64,000 bases of DNA. It comes from Zea mays. Taxonomy: Eukaryota; Streptophyta; Magnoliopsida; Poales; Poaceae. Shown piece after piece: positions 31,861 through 43,508 of this stretch (within the stretch, counting starts at the first letter, position 1; every line of letters starts with the position of its first letter). Under the pieces are notes generated by a model. That model saw only the letters and a program-made list of their open reading frames with translations. It was not told the DNA's origin and ran no database searches. The translations under genes and the position numbers were made by a program. The DNA is taken from assembly GCF_902167145.1 (NCBI RefSeq), contig NC_050097.1, positions 142,873,982-142,937,981 on the forward strand, written 5' to 3'.

Positions 31861-32911
31861 CGTCTTCGAAAGACGGCTGCTGAGACCTACCGCCCAGCCT
31901 GCCGAGCCGGACGAAGGGGGTGAGACTAGCACCTCGAAGCTAGCGGTCCCGGTGGCGTTACATCTACAGAACCCACCAAGGACTATGTGTGCTATAGGGG
32001 GTCCTGCCAACCCTTTAGCGCCACAACTAGTTTCTCAGAGTGGTCCCGATGCATGGATCTCCGAGATCCGGGACTACCTGAAGGAAAATATCCTTCCTGA
32101 AGATCATGTGTCCGCAGAGCACATAGTGCGGTTGGCTAAACGATACGCGATGGTGGAAGGGGATCTCTACCGCCGTGGCGCCAACGACATTCTCATGCGG
32201 TGCATCACCCAGGAGGAGGGCCGTGAGTTGCTCACGGAGATCCATGGAGGAGAGTGCAGAAGTCATTCGTCATCCCACACGCTGGTCGGTAAGGCCTTCT
32301 GGCATGGCTTCTACTGGCCAACCGCTCTCCAGGATGCAGCTGAGATGGTAAAGTCCTGCAAGGCGTGTCAGTTCCATGCAAAGCAGATACACACACCAGC
32401 TCCTGGCCATTCGCCATATGGGGTGGATATCCTGGGACCATTCCCTAGGGCCGTCGACGGGTACCGTTTCCTATTCGTCGCTATCGACAAGTTCACAAAG
32501 TGGCCAGAGGCCACTCCTGTGATCAGTATCACCCAGGGTGCTACTGTTGCTTTCCTCAGGTTGATTGTCTGTAGATTTGGGGTCCCAAGCCGTATCATTA
32601 CGGACAACGGGACCCAGTTTACAAGTTGGCTCTTCCAGGAGTGTTGCGAGGGCATCAGCACCCAGCTCTGCTTTGCGTCTGTGGCTCATCCCAAGAGCAA
32701 CGGCCAAGCTGAGAGGGCAAACACAGAGATCCTCAGGGGGGCTCAAGACACGCACCTATGACTGCTTGAAAAAGCATGGTGCAAATTGGGTCAACGAACT
32801 TCCGTCCGTACTGTGGGGGAACCGGACCACACCCAGCCGAGCTACCGGGGAGACCCCGTTCTTCCTGGTCTACAGGGCCGAAGCCTGTCTTCCCCTGGAA
32901 ATTATTATGGG
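31861..32911 (+). pseudogene. G3 integrase, N-terminal and catalytic parts
   Basis: The HHCC zinc motif appears as SHTLVGKAFWHGFYWP ... CKACQFHAKQ (32275-32390), then the DDE core: DILGPFPRAVDGYRFLFVA, ITDNGTQFTS, SNGQAERANTEIL (32420-32740). The frame stops at 32759-32761, and further match (WGNRTTPSRATGETPFFLVY) lies in another frame to 32911, where T1 begins. The C-terminal domain continues at 47867. Integrase would join element DNA to the chromosome. Confidence 0.8.
32907..32911. repeat. Target-site duplication of T1 (left copy)
   Basis: ATGGG precedes the T1 LTR and recurs at 47862-47866. Confidence 0.92.
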
Positions 32912-32913
32912 TG

Positions 32914-32930
32914 TAACACCCCAGGTGTTA
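32914..32930 (+). other. Terminal hairpin of the T1 LTR
   Basis: TAACACC-CCA-GGTGTTA: seven-base complementary arms starting two bases inside the LTR. The 3' LTR repeats it at 43511-43527. It is a shortened form of the hairpin in LTRs A and B. Confidence 0.85.
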
Positions 32931-33775
32931 CCATGGCTAGAGCACACCTTGATACTAAAGGCTATGATCACATGTGGAAGAACTTAAGGAGCAAAAGCAT
33001 GAGGGCCTTGGAAAGCTAAATTTTAGCCAAGGATTGTGAATGACCAAAAGCATTACTCTAATCCTTGCACACTTACTACCTTGGATAAGAGAGGAGAAGA
33101 ACCCTAGACCTCTCTTAAACCCTATCACCCAAAACCCTTGATGAGAGGGAAAAGAGATTGAACAAGTGTGCAAAGCATGAGTAACATTTACCCAAACCTT
33201 AAGTAACCTTATAACCAGCAATTAGGGGAGGGAAATATTGCAAAAAGACCCCTAGAGAAACCCCTATTCAAATCTCCAAGTGGAGAGAGAGCTAGAGCTC
33301 TCTATTTCTCTCTAAGTCAAATTCTAACCCTAATCCAAAGACCAACCGTGTTCACCTCGAAGATGGCACCAAAACCACTTAGGTTCTATACCAAAAGTGT
33401 GGCATACCACCTAAGGAACCCCCTGGAAAAAGTGGAAATCGAGACTTTGACGTTTGACAGGTATTGGCATCAGTTTTGTCGCGATGTGGGCAGTGAGACA
33501 AACCAAAATTGGCGCCCGTCTATCTCCTGATCTAGGGCGTATCCTCCATTGGAACTCACATGAACTAGGTAGCTCTAGGTGCAGGGAAGAGATCTCCCAC
33601 AGGCGATAGGGCAAGATTCGTACGTTTTGGCCGCTCAGCAGAGGGAAGAACACAGGCAGAAGCAACGAGCCACGTGTTCGGCGCGCTCTGAGCTCGCCAG
33701 AGCACGCCCGCGCGCGCCCCCGCATGCCCAGCGCCGCGCCCGAGCCAAGCCAGCGCCATGGCCCGCGCCCGAGCC

Positions 33776-33782
33776 TATAAAG
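33776..33782 (+). promoter_or_regulatory. T1 5' LTR TATA box
   Basis: TATAAAG in the context GAGCCTATAAAGCCCTCCC; repeated at 44373-44379 in the 3' LTR. The U3 part would therefore be about 0.9 kb, leaving about 3.5 kb of R plus U5 as leader. Confidence 0.75.
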
Positions 33783-35742
33783 CCCTCCCAGGCTTCGACT
33801 GCACTCTTCCGCGCACCCTCAAACCTCACCGGAGTTTAGCTCGTCGCCGTTTGCCCGTGCGCAGCGTGTCCGCGGCCGCCCAATCCCTCTGCCACCATAG
33901 ACCGGCCAATAGAGCCATTCCCAACCCCGTCCAGCCCTCGGAGAAGACTGTGCACACCTCCGTGAAGCTCCCCGAGCGAGGAATCAGAGTTTTCTTCGCC
34001 GGAGAGGCCAGTCCACGCTCGCCGGAGCTCTCAACCCCGCCGGAGTACGTGGACCAGGTAATCCACTCAACCATCCTTCGATTCCTTGTGCACACGGTCA
34101 CTACATTACCCCGTGAAGCTCACCGTGCCCTTGGATTGAACCAGTTCGCCGTAGGTTGGCCGGTACACTCGCCGCCGACGAGAACACCTGCCTGCGCGCG
34201 TGGACCGAGCGATTCCGGCCATCCCCGACGTCAAGCTGAACCTCGACGTGACCGCCAGAGTCTCCCCGAGCCAACCCCACCCTTCGCCGGACCTCCCTCG
34301 CCGCCGGTAAGCCGCGCCACCCTTTTCTTTCCCGCGGTTACTGTTTACATTGGGGGAAGGACTGCGGGTGAGAGGGAGAGAAGGTCAGGGAGTTTTGTGA
34401 AATGTCAGAGACACAGGGGAATAGTGGTGCAAGGGTAGAATTGCGAAGGTTGATTTAGTTTAAACCCAGGGACCTCGGTGTAAACTGTTTTTCCAGAAAA
34501 CCTTTATTAAGTCTGTTTTTAATTTGAACAGAAACTTTAAAAACTCATAACTTCAGTTTAGTTCATCCAAATTTGGTCAAATCAATTTTGCCAGACTTTA
34601 ATTAATGTAACCTACTTAAGAAAAATATAAAACCCCTTGGTACTATAGAAAACTTTAAAGTTCTGATTTAATGATAGTTTTAGCCAAAAGCTCAATAATA
34701 GAAAGAAAAATAGTTGTGCTATTTGACTAGGGTCAGAAAAATTTGGAGAAGTTTATATCTACCTACTAACCTGTTTAAAAATGTTAAACCTCTCTGTCCA
34801 CCACAATAAGTTAGTCTTTACCCCTTATTTTGCAATATGCTTAGGATTAAGAAAAATAGAAAAGGGGGTATAAATAATGAACCAGAGAGCACCTCTATTT
34901 TTGTTGGGATACTTATTCAATATAGTTCACTGAAAAAATCTATCATACCCTGGTTTAGTATAAAATAAGTAGGATGCCTTTTATTTTAATAAAATAAGAA
35001 TAACATAGAAAAACCCTACAAAAATAACCCCAAGGTAAAAACACCCCCACCCTTGGGATAACTAATGTTTTATAAATGAGAACTTAGGAAAAATATGAAA
35101 TCTGTTGTTTGACATTTTTCAAATAACAATGTAGTAGAAAGTGCCTTTTTGACATTAAACTTAAGAAAATCATAACTAAATAACCACCCCTTAGTTTTCT
35201 GTGATTTTTAGAACAGAAGCCTATTATTACTTTTGGATGCCAGCAAAAAATAACCTTTAGGACAGAACCCACCCCTAACTAAGAGATGTAGTGTAAAGTG
35301 GCCCATTTTGCATAACTCTTGTTATTTTTGTTTAAAGCCTAGCCTTTGTACTTTAAGCCTCAAATTCTTAAAACAGGCTAGAATGGCAAATGGCAACCCA
35401 CTGTACTTTTTACAGAATTTTTGGAAAATATTAAACCCCTGTCATAGTTCAAACCTACCCTAGAAACCATAAGTAGAAAATAAAAGAAAGGGAAAAGTGG
35501 GTAATAGAAAAATGGTGCCATCCTAAAATCCTTTATATCTTATCCATTGAAGGATACAAGAGCAATACAAATTCCCTATGTTTATCCTCAACAAAAACCT
35601 AAGCCTAAAGGTGATAAGTCTAACCCACTAGAAGCCCCACATAACCAAGAAACCCTAAGTTACTTCTTGACTTAGTTTCTTTTTAGCATAATGTTACTAA
35701 ATCCTGCATAATCTTGACATACATGTTCATTGCATTCGATAG

Positions 35743-35862
35743 ACTGTAACCTTGCTGACGGAGAGTACATCCTCGTGCCGGAGCAAGGAGCTGCTCAGGA
35801 GGTAGCCCCGGATCCAGCACCCGAGCCTGCACCAGAGGACCTGCCTGCCACTGCTTTGGAAG
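35743..35862 (+). other. LTR-embedded exon-like frame (exon 2), T1
   Basis: A 120-base open segment bounded by acceptor-like TTCGATAG and GC-type donor AG/GCAAGC. The open frame is acidic and proline-rich (VAPDPAPEPAPEDLPATALE). It begins two bases into a codon boundary and ends in phase 1, the same phases as exon 2 of the A LTR. It is identical at 46339-46458 in the 3' LTR. Confidence 0.45.
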
Positions 35863-36846
35863 GCAAGCCCCGGTTTTATGCATAACCTGTTCTATATGCT
35901 ATTTTACTGCACTTAATGTTTGTAGGATTGTACTGTGCACTTAAGTGTAGGAGTTGATTGAAACCCTAGTTGCATGAACTCAGGATTCCTTTTGAGATGG
36001 ATACTAGTATGCTAGGTCGAATAGTTGCTTTATTTAATTAGGATCTCGGTAGAAGACGAGTGATTTTTCTAGCACTCGCGCGAGATCAGGATTTGGTTGT
36101 ACCCACTTTTATATCATCATGATTCTAGTTGTGGACAACAATCCATGGGGATTGGTTGTCTACGAGATGGAAAATGGAATAAGGATTAACGTGCGGATAC
36201 CTGTGTCAAGCGTTTGAACGTACTAAACACATACCGAGAAATATGGTAAATCGGTAAGCCTAGTACCTGATTGAACCTGCCCGTAGATTGCCCTCCTCAT
36301 GCGACCTGAGACGTGGTCTCCCATTCCGGTTATGGTGGGTACAAGTGCGGTCACTGCACGACGGCCAGTCGGGGTCAGTGAGGCATTGTACGCCAAGGCG
36401 GTGAGCCCCTTTCTGTTGCCAGGGAATCGATGGGGACGGTTGATATGTGTGGGGACGGAGTGCCCCTACATGTCGTGTGTTTAGGTTTACATTGCAAGGA
36501 TAAAAACTCGATTCGAATCGTCTGCTTCTCGCAGCTAATGAGACTGCTTGATCCATTGTACTGCATTGAGTAACAAGTGGAAGTGTGATGAGATGATGTA
36601 AGCTGTTGATTGATAATAATGCTTGCTACCATGTATGAATAGATAGTACATCTTTAGCCTTAAGAGAGCCACACTTAAATTTGACAAAGTTAAAAACTTG
36701 ATTTAGAAACTCAGCTAGTGCTTTTGGCAACCAAACCCCACAGCCAAACAGCTGCATGTCTAGAGGTAGACGAGTAGACTCCTCACACCGGGTAAGTCTA
36801 GCTGAGTATTAGTATACTCAGCCTTGCTTGTGGCATAATTTTACAG

Positions 36847-36953
36847 GTTCTCTGGAGGACATGGTTGCTGGAGTGACTTGGCCGTCCATCTTGCCACCGG
36901 GTTGGACTGTCGAGTGGGACCCTACCTCGGCTAAGGAGGAGCATGAGGAGTGA
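36847..36953 (+). other. LTR-embedded exon-like frame (exon 3) with stop, T1
   Basis: After TTTTACAG an open segment of 107 bases runs to TGA (36951-36953), phase-compatible with exon 2. It includes VTWPSILPPGWTVEWDPTS. The implied intron is 984 bp, close to the 974 bp in A1. The 3' LTR copy is 47443-47549, with a few substitutions and no stop. Confidence 0.45.
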
Positions 36954-37267
36954 TGGGACAGGCTTCCCCATCTCTCTATTTATTTACCGTTAGTTTATTT
37001 CCGCTGCACTTCGAACAATGATGGTTACTTTTGCAAAACTTCTATGATGATGTAATAACTTACTACCCCTTTCATGCATGGTTTTATGCTTTATTGTATT
37101 TGCTCTGTGACTCACCATCGAGTGAGATTGTGGTACTTGATCCTGTCAGTGGCCGTGTCGGACTAGATCCGAGGGATTGACGGGTTATTCCCATTTAAGT
37201 GTGGTCTAGCCTCTAAGGCGGGGCTTAGGCACTTAAGTTGGAATAATTCGGGCAGTTCCGCCACAGC

Positions 37268-37279
37268 TGGTATCGGAGC
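37268..37279 (+). other. Primer-binding site of T1
   Basis: TGGTATCGGAGC, two bases after the LTR, matches initiator tRNA-Met except for one base. Confidence 0.9.
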
Positions 37280-37690
37280 TTGTACCACCACAGAGGAATC
37301 AATAAAATGTGAATACCATCGTTTTCTAAAGTAAAACTTGGTAGAAACAATGTTGGATAGATAGTAGGACGAGCAGGATAGACCTAGGACGTGAAGCCTT
37401 AGGGTAATAGAAGGGTAGCTAGGTGGCTAAGTAACTAGGCCCTACAGGCCACTTTTACAGGATGGGAGTTCTTCCCGATTCCTTTTATCTTATTGTGAGG
37501 TCGTTCAGGACGAGCATGCATGCATTCTTAATTAAGCAAATGGATAACTAAGTAAGGACTTAAAAAAACAAGATAACAATGAACGAAGTTCCCAGTACCA
37601 TTTTATTTTAACTAGAGAAAGGGGCTGAGTTTTATTTTTCTTGTTCTTTTTATAATTCTTTTTCTTTTACTTACGCTTAACCGTACACAG
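37280..37690 (+). other. T1 leader between primer site and extra ORF
   Basis: About 410 bp without a frame. It ends in a T-rich tract (TTTTATTTTTCTTGTTC ... CTTTTACTTACGC) and ACACAG just before the ATG at 37691, so the end looks like a splice acceptor. Confidence 0.6.
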
Positions 37691-38545
37691 ATGACTTCCC
37701 ACGGATCCTCCGATGACGGAAATGCACTGTCCCACACTGACGGACTTGCACGAGAGGGCTTCCCCCGCATTTTGTGGGAGGTACTTCAGGGGGCCAGATA
37801 CGCGACACCCCCTCAGTACGCGGTGCTGCAGTTCGAGAAGCACCGAGTGCCCCGTTGTAGGGTGAGGATGAATTTGGAGCCTCATCCCCTGCAGCCAGGC
37901 TGGCGCTCTTTGGACTCCGAGTCTTTTGGATACCAAGCTGAGGACACCATCGAGGCGATTGCCTTGCATGGGTTGACCACTTTCTGCGGATTCCATCCGT
38001 TGGAGCTGTCTACCCACCCCATTGGCTTGTTCCCCGCCGAGAAGGAGGACGACCCAATGTGGAAGGATCGGGTGGAGCATGCCAAGGACATCTGGGCCAT
38101 CTACCCAGGACAGACTACGCACTTGACCGTACGGTGCATGAATGCGTTGTACCGTCTGCAAGTAATGCGCGGTGAGGCGATGTCCCACCTGATGGCATTA
38201 TTGGAGGCTACAAAGATCACCTTGGACAACAGAGAGGAACTCGTGGTTGACTTGTCCCAAGAGATGGTGGAGAAGGACTTGCAGGTGGAGCAGCTATCCA
38301 CTGATATCCAAGAGTTGGAGGAATTAGTGGGCACCAGGGAGAACACCATCGAGGTTCTCGAGGACCAGCTTATCAACACTCAGCAGCAGCTTGCCGAAGC
38401 TAATGAGCACCTGGATATGCATCACCAGGAGGCTGACGAGGAAGCCGACATCGAGGGAGGAGATGAGCCTGCCTCTAGTTTGGACACTGTCGGCTCAGGG
38501 AGACCACCATCCCTCGAGTCGAGTGTTGCCTCGTTCGCTCACTAG
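37691..38545 (+). CDS. T1 extra ORF before gag (284 aa; alpha/beta domain plus coiled coil)
   Basis: An intact frame starting at ATG 37691, directly after ACACAG. Residues 1-35 are disordered-looking. Residues about 40-100 form a compact unit with Y..L.F......R.RVRMNL, then W......FGYQAEDTIEAIALHGLTTFC, a strand-strand-helix pattern that recalls the second half of a dsRNA-binding motif, though weakly. Residues 140-165 look helical, and 185-245 form a Glu/Gln-rich coiled coil (EELVVDLSQEMVEKDLQVEQ). The C-terminus is acidic. A2 has an ORF of similar layout in the same place (56713-57726). It is not gag, pol or a recognised envelope: no signal peptide or membrane segment is visible. Its function is unknown. 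Intactness next to a broken gag is notable. Confidence 0.75.
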   Translation: MTSHGSSDDGNALSHTDGLAREGFPRILWEVLQGARYATPPQYAVLQFEKHRVPRCRVRMNLEPHPLQPGWRSLDSESFGYQAEDTIEAIALHGLTTFCGFHPLELSTHPIGLFPAEKEDDPMWKDRVEHAKDIWAIYPGQTTHLTVRCMNALYRLQVMRGEAMSHLMALLEATKITLDNREELVVDLSQEMVEKDLQVEQLSTDIQELEELVGTRENTIEVLEDQLINTQQQLAEANEHLDMHHQEADEEADIEGGDEPASSLDTVGSGRPPSLESSVASFAH

Positions 38546-38846
38546 GGTTCAGGATAGAGTTAGACATTGGTGATGGTAGGACTCCTCGCAGCTAGCTTAG
38601 CTTTTGCACCCTTGGGGTACTAGGCTAGATAGAGTTGAGTCATTTTGGGTCAATTGATGTAATCGTGCTAAACCCTCTTGGAAGCTTGTTTGATGGATGC
38701 TGTCATCAGTTTAAATTTGGAAGGAAGAATTTATGCCTTTTTAAAATCCTTTTGTTGAAGTCGGAGTCTATCATGTTGTTTTTAACTTTTTCTCCGCAAT
38801 AAAATCTTGAACTTGGAAATAAGGTGTTAAGTATGTGGTTTTTCAG
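38546..38846 (+). other. Spacer between T1 extra ORF and gag
   Basis: Three hundred bases without a frame, T-rich toward the end (TTGTTTTTAACTTTTTCTCC), finishing GTATGTGGTTTTTCAG directly before the gag ATG at 38847. This is a good splice-acceptor context. Confidence 0.6.
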
Positions 38847-39862
38847 ATGGCCGGGAGGCAGCGTCGTGGCCAGAATGAGCACGTTCCTCCACCGCTGCCA
38901 CCACCTCCCACTCTGCAGGAGCTCATGGCTCAGCAGAATGAGATTTTGAGGCAGCTAGCTCAGCGTCAGCCACCACCTCAGCACTATGGTGGTGGAGACC
39001 ATCAGCGTCACCCCGCGGCAGCCACCTACCAGGAATTCCTCAGCACCCAGCCTCCATTGTTCACAAGGGCAGAGGACCCACTTGATGCAGACGTGTGGTT
39101 GCGAGTGGTGGAATCCAAATTCCCACTACTCCATGGAGCTTGCTCAGAGGTCACCAAAGTCAGGTTCGCCACCCAGCAGCTTCGCGGACCTGCAAGGACT
39201 TGGTGGGATCATTTCTTGCTATGCAGCCAGAGGACCGAGAGGTGGAGTGGAGAGAGTTCAAGGCAGCTTTCAGGGGACACCATATACCAGCCGGGATTAT
39301 GGACCGGAAGCTCAATGAGTTTTTGGCACTCACTCAGGGCAACAGGACAGTGTTGCAGTATGCCCAGGCTTTTAATGACTTGTGCCAGTATGCGGGATAC
39401 CACGCGGATACAGATGAGAAGAAGAGAGACAGGTTCAGGAGGGGGCTCAGCACTAAGCTCCGTGACCGTCTCAACACCGTCAGGGCCAACAGCTACAATG
39501 AGTTGGTCAACATGGCTATCTCCCAGGAGGACTACATTACAGCTCGACAGGCAGAGAAGAAGAGGAAGACCCCTATGGCAGGACCTTCAGCTCAGCCATA
39601 GCGCTTCAGGATTGTATCCGACACTCAGAACAGGGGACCTCAGCAGCAGCAGGGGAGATGGGTGATCCGACCGCAGCAGCAGCAGGCACCCAACCGCACC
39701 CAGTTTCCAGCTCAGAGGAGCAATCAGCAGCAGCAGCAGTACCGCCAGGCAAATGACAACAGGTGCTTCACATGTGGCAACACCGGACACTATGCCAAGA
39801 ATTGCCCCCGGAACCAGCAGAGGCAGGGGCAAAATGTTAATCAGAACCAAGGGAAGAGGTAG
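38847..39862 (+). pseudogene. gag: T1 gag with zinc knuckle, broken
   Basis: ATG 38847 opens MAGRQRRGQNEH and a Pro/Gln-rich region, then the gypsy gag core (PLDADVWLRVVESKFPLL, RGPARTWWDHF). A one-base frame change near 39212-39221 moves the frame to FLAMQPEDREVEWREFKAAF and AQAFNDLCQYAGYHAD, ending at TAG 39599-39601. A third open piece (39602-39862) is Gln-rich and has the knuckle CFTCGNTGHYAKNC (about 39770-39812), closed by TAG 39860-39862. Gag should form particles and bind RNA; this copy cannot without repair. The first TAG is consistent with a C-to-T change of CAG. Confidence 0.88.
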
Positions 39863-42800
39863 AAGGTGCAAGTGAGGCAAGGCAGGCTGAACTTGACCAC
39901 CATGGCTGATATTCCAGAGGGAGCACCCGTCATGACTGGTATCTTTACAGTTTTAAATTATCCCGCTATTGTTCTTTTTGATTCTGGTGCATCATAGTTT
40001 TATCAGTGCCAAGTTTAGTGCCAAGTGCCAGTTGCCCTTTCACCACACCGATGGGGGCATTACAATTTCAACCCCAGGAGGCAGGGTTGCCACTTATCAA
40101 ATCAACAGGCAAGTGCCTATAAAATTCGGTAGCCTTGTGATTAGAACCACCCTTCTCATCTTAGGATTGGATAGCATGGATATTATATTGGGAGCTGACT
40201 GGTTGACCAGGCATCAGGCAGTATTGGATATTGCAGCCAGGGCCATTGAAATTCATTCCCCTGCTTATGGCGAGACTGTTTTATATTTACCTGGCCAGGG
40301 ATGCACCCGTTCTTGTGCCTTTGTTATGATAGAGTCCCCAGTGGAAAAGATCCCAGTGGTCTGTGACTACCCGAACGTGTTTCCGGATGAATTGCCAGGG
40401 ATGCCACCTGACCGAGACATTGAGTTCGCAATTGAGTTGCAACCCGGGACTGCTCCTATCTCCAAGAGACCCTATAGGATGCCTCCCGCGGAATTGGCAG
40501 AATTGAAGAAGCAATTGCAAGAGTTATTGGACAAGGGGTTTATTCGCCCAAGTACTTCACCATGGGGATGTCCAGCTTTATTTGTGAAGAAAAAGGATGA
40601 GAGTTTGAGGATGTGTGTTGACTACCGCCCTCTCAATGCAGTGACTATCAAGAACAAATACCCATCGCCCCGTATTGATGTTCTGTTTGATCAGTTAGTA
40701 GGAGCCAAGGTATTCTCCAAGATAGACCTTCGCTCAGGTTACCATCAAATCAAGATCTGTGCCAGCGATATTCCCAAGACGGCCTTTTCTACCAGATATG
40801 GGCTGTATGAGTTTTTGGTGATGTCTTTCGGGCTGACCAATGCCCCGGCTTATTTCATGTACTTGATGAACTCAGTATTTATGCCAGAGTTAGACAAGTT
40901 CGTGGTCGTTTTCATTGATGACATTCTGGTTTATTCCAAGAATGAAGCCGAGCACACCAAACATTTGCATATTGTACTTCAGAGACTGCGTGACCATCAG
41001 TTGTATGCTAAGTTGTCTAAGTGTGAGTTCTGGCTGAAGGAAATCAAATTCTTGGGTCACACAATTTCTCAGGATGGGATATCAGTTGATCCTGAGAAGG
41101 TGCAAGAGGTAATGGATTGGAAACCCCCGACTACAGTAAGGCAGATTCGAAGTTTTCTGGGTTTGGCAGGGTATTATCGACGATTTATTCCGGATTTCTC
41201 CAGGATTGCCAAACCAATGACTGAACTATTGAAGAAAGGAGTCAAGTATGAGTGGAGCCAAAAGTGTGAAGATGCTTTTCATACCTTGAGGCAACATTTG
41301 ACAACAGCCCCAGTGCTAGCTCAACCGGATAACACCAAGCCATTCGAAGTTTATTGTGATGCTTCTGGTACAGGTTTGGGTTGTGTCTTGATGCAAGATA
41401 ACAGAGTGATTGCTTATGCTTCCCGAGCACTCAGGCCCCATGAGCAGAACTACCCTACACATGATCTAGAATTGGCAGTTATAGTTCATGCTCTTAAGAT
41501 ATGGAGACACTACTTGATGGGAGCTCACTGTAACATCTACACCGATCACAAGAGTCTCAAATACATCTTCACTCAGGCTGATCTGAACATGAGGCAGAGA
41601 AGATGGTTGGAGTTGATCAAGGACTATGATCTAGAGGTGCATTACCACCCTGGTAAAGCCAATGTAGTGGCAGATGCTTTGAGCAGAAAGGCCCAGTGCA
41701 ATTGTATGAACATGGATGTGGGAGTTACCACCCTGTGTGATGAGTTGTGCAGATTGAACCTGGAAGTTGTTTCTTCGGGTGACCTAAGCTATATCTCGGT
41801 AGAGCCCACATTGCAAGAACAGATAGTCAGGGCACAGGTTGAGGATAAGGGTGTTCAGGTTATCAAAGATATGATCAAGCAAAAGGCAGAAAAATACAAG
41901 TGTTTCCGACAGGACAGCAAGGGAATTCTATGGTTTGGAGATCGATTGGTTGTTCCCAAGAACCCTGAGCTCAGAAAGAAGATACTAGATGAAGCTCACC
42001 TTTCCAAATTCTCCATGCACCTTGGTAGCAACAAAATGTACCATGACCTCAGATCTTTATATTGGTGGACCAGAATGAAGAGGGAAATTGCCAAGTACAT
42101 ATCTGAGTGTGATACCTGTCAGAGAATCAAAGCTAGTCATTTGAAGGCAGCAGGCCCTTTGCAACCCCTTCCCATACCGTCTTGGAAATGGGAGGACATT
42201 TGCATGGATTTTATCGTAGGATTACCCAATACCTCCAGGCACCATGATTCTATTTGGGTTATTGTGGACAGGTTGACCAAGACCGCTCATTTCTTGCCAG
42301 TGCACACCACCCACAAGACAGAAAAGTATGCGGAAATTTACATTGATCAGATAGTAAGATTGCATGGTATTCCAAAGACCATTATATCTGACAGAGGAGC
42401 ACTGTTTGTGGCACGCTTTTGGGAGAAGCTACAAGAATCACTTGGGACACAAGTAATCCGAAGCTCAGCATACCATCCACAAACAGATGGTCAGACAGAA
42501 AGGGTGAACCAGATTTTGGAAGACATGTTGCGGGCATGTGCACTACATTACGGAAAGGATTGGGACAAGTGTCTGTCTTTGGCAGAGTTTTCTTACAATA
42601 ACAGCTATCAGTCCAGTCTGAAGATGGCACCTTTTGAGGCATTATATGGGAGAAGGTGTAGGACCCCACTGAATTGGTCTCAAGCAGGAGAAAGGGAAAT
42701 TTTTGGGCCAGACTTGGTACTGGAGGCAGAGGCAAAGGTCAGGGTTATTACCAAGAACTTAGAAGCTGCTCAGGCCAGGCAAAGGAGCTATCATGATAAG

Positions 42801-43259
42801 AGGTGGAAGCCTCTACAGTTTGAAGTGGGAGATCATGTTTATCTCAAGGTATCACCAACCAAGGGTGTCCAGAGATTCGGAATCAAGGGCAAGTTAGCTC
42901 CTCGTTACATTGGACCCTATGAGATCAAGGCAAGTTGTGGACCTGTAGCATATCAATTGGAATTGCCACCTCACATGTCAGCAGTTCACAATGTGTTCCA
43001 CATATCTCAGCTGCGGAAATGTGTTCGCCTACCCACTGAGGTGCTGCCAGAACCAGACATTGAGATAGAACCAGACTTGTCCTACCAAGAGTACCCCGTC
43101 AAGGTATTAGATCAAAAGGAGAGATCAACTCGGGCAAGGTCGGTCAGAATGTATAAAATTCAGTGGAGTCACCATTCAGCAGAAGAAGCTACATGGGAGA
43201 CTGAGGATTTTCTATGCTCTCACTTCCCCGACTTTCTACCCAAAGGAGTCGGTATGTAA
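39863..43259 (+). pseudogene. pol: T1 pol: protease, RT, RNase H, integrase, chromodomain
   Basis: The protease active site (VLFDSGAS, about 39970-39995) is followed by a frame change near 39997. From there about 1085 codons are open: RT ([25 protein letters not shown] in pieces, [11 protein letters not shown], catalytic FIDDILVYS at about 40912-40938), RNase H ([24 protein letters not shown]), integrase zinc motif (HLGSNKMYH ... CDTCQRIK), catalytic core ([31 protein letters not shown]), GPY/F ([12 protein letters not shown]) and chromodomain ending [18 protein letters not shown]. The stop is at 43257-43259. All RT/RH/IN motifs are intact, but the protease start is out of frame, so I class it as a pseudogene. 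The chromodomain places it in the chromoviruses. Confidence 0.88.
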
Positions 43260-43508
43260 CCCCAAAACCCCACCCCCGCCTGCCCTTTGAATTCAATTAT
43301 AAGAAAAACTTAGATAACAAGGATAGTCTAAGTTGTGGATTTAACTTAAGGAGGGCTTCCTTCTGAAGTTGCAAAGAGAATGACATTCGAAGAGCAGTTA
43401 ACAAGAGAAACTCGAGTATAAAGAAAGAATAGCACTAACACACCTTCAAGCACCCCCAAGGGACTCTACCTAAAATCTCGGGACGAGATTCCTTTTAGGG
43501 GGGAGGGC
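43260..43508 (+). other. T1 3' untranslated region and polypurine tract
   Basis: Non-coding sequence ending GGGACGAGATTCCTTTTAGG and the purine run AGGGGGGAGGG (43497-43507) immediately before the 3' LTR. The CGAGATTC(C/T)TTTTA block is shared with A1 and A2. Confidence 0.85.

Larger units (their letters stand above)
32912..37265 (+). repeat. T1 5' LTR (4354 bp)
   Basis: It runs from TGTAACACCCCAGG to TTCCGCCACA. It contains a terminal hairpin (32914-32930), TATA (33776-33782), a GC-rich leader with splice-donor-like CCGCCG/GTAAGC (34306/34307), a 1.3-kb AT-rich intron-like stretch (34440-35740), and exon-like segments 35743-35862 and 36847-36953. The frame beginning at 33758 starts upstream of the TATA and is not a credible gene. 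Confidence 0.95.

Noticed and set aside
33758..34438. 226-aa frame starting MARARAYKALPGF, present in both T1 LTRs
   Set aside because: Its ATG is upstream of the LTR TATA box and it runs across splice-donor-like sites. It has no recognisable domain, and the second copy is simply the other LTR.
38987..39318. Alternative frames overlapping T1 gag
   Set aside because: They are shadow frames; only the pieces carrying gag core motifs (38847-39220 and 39220-39601) are meaningful.
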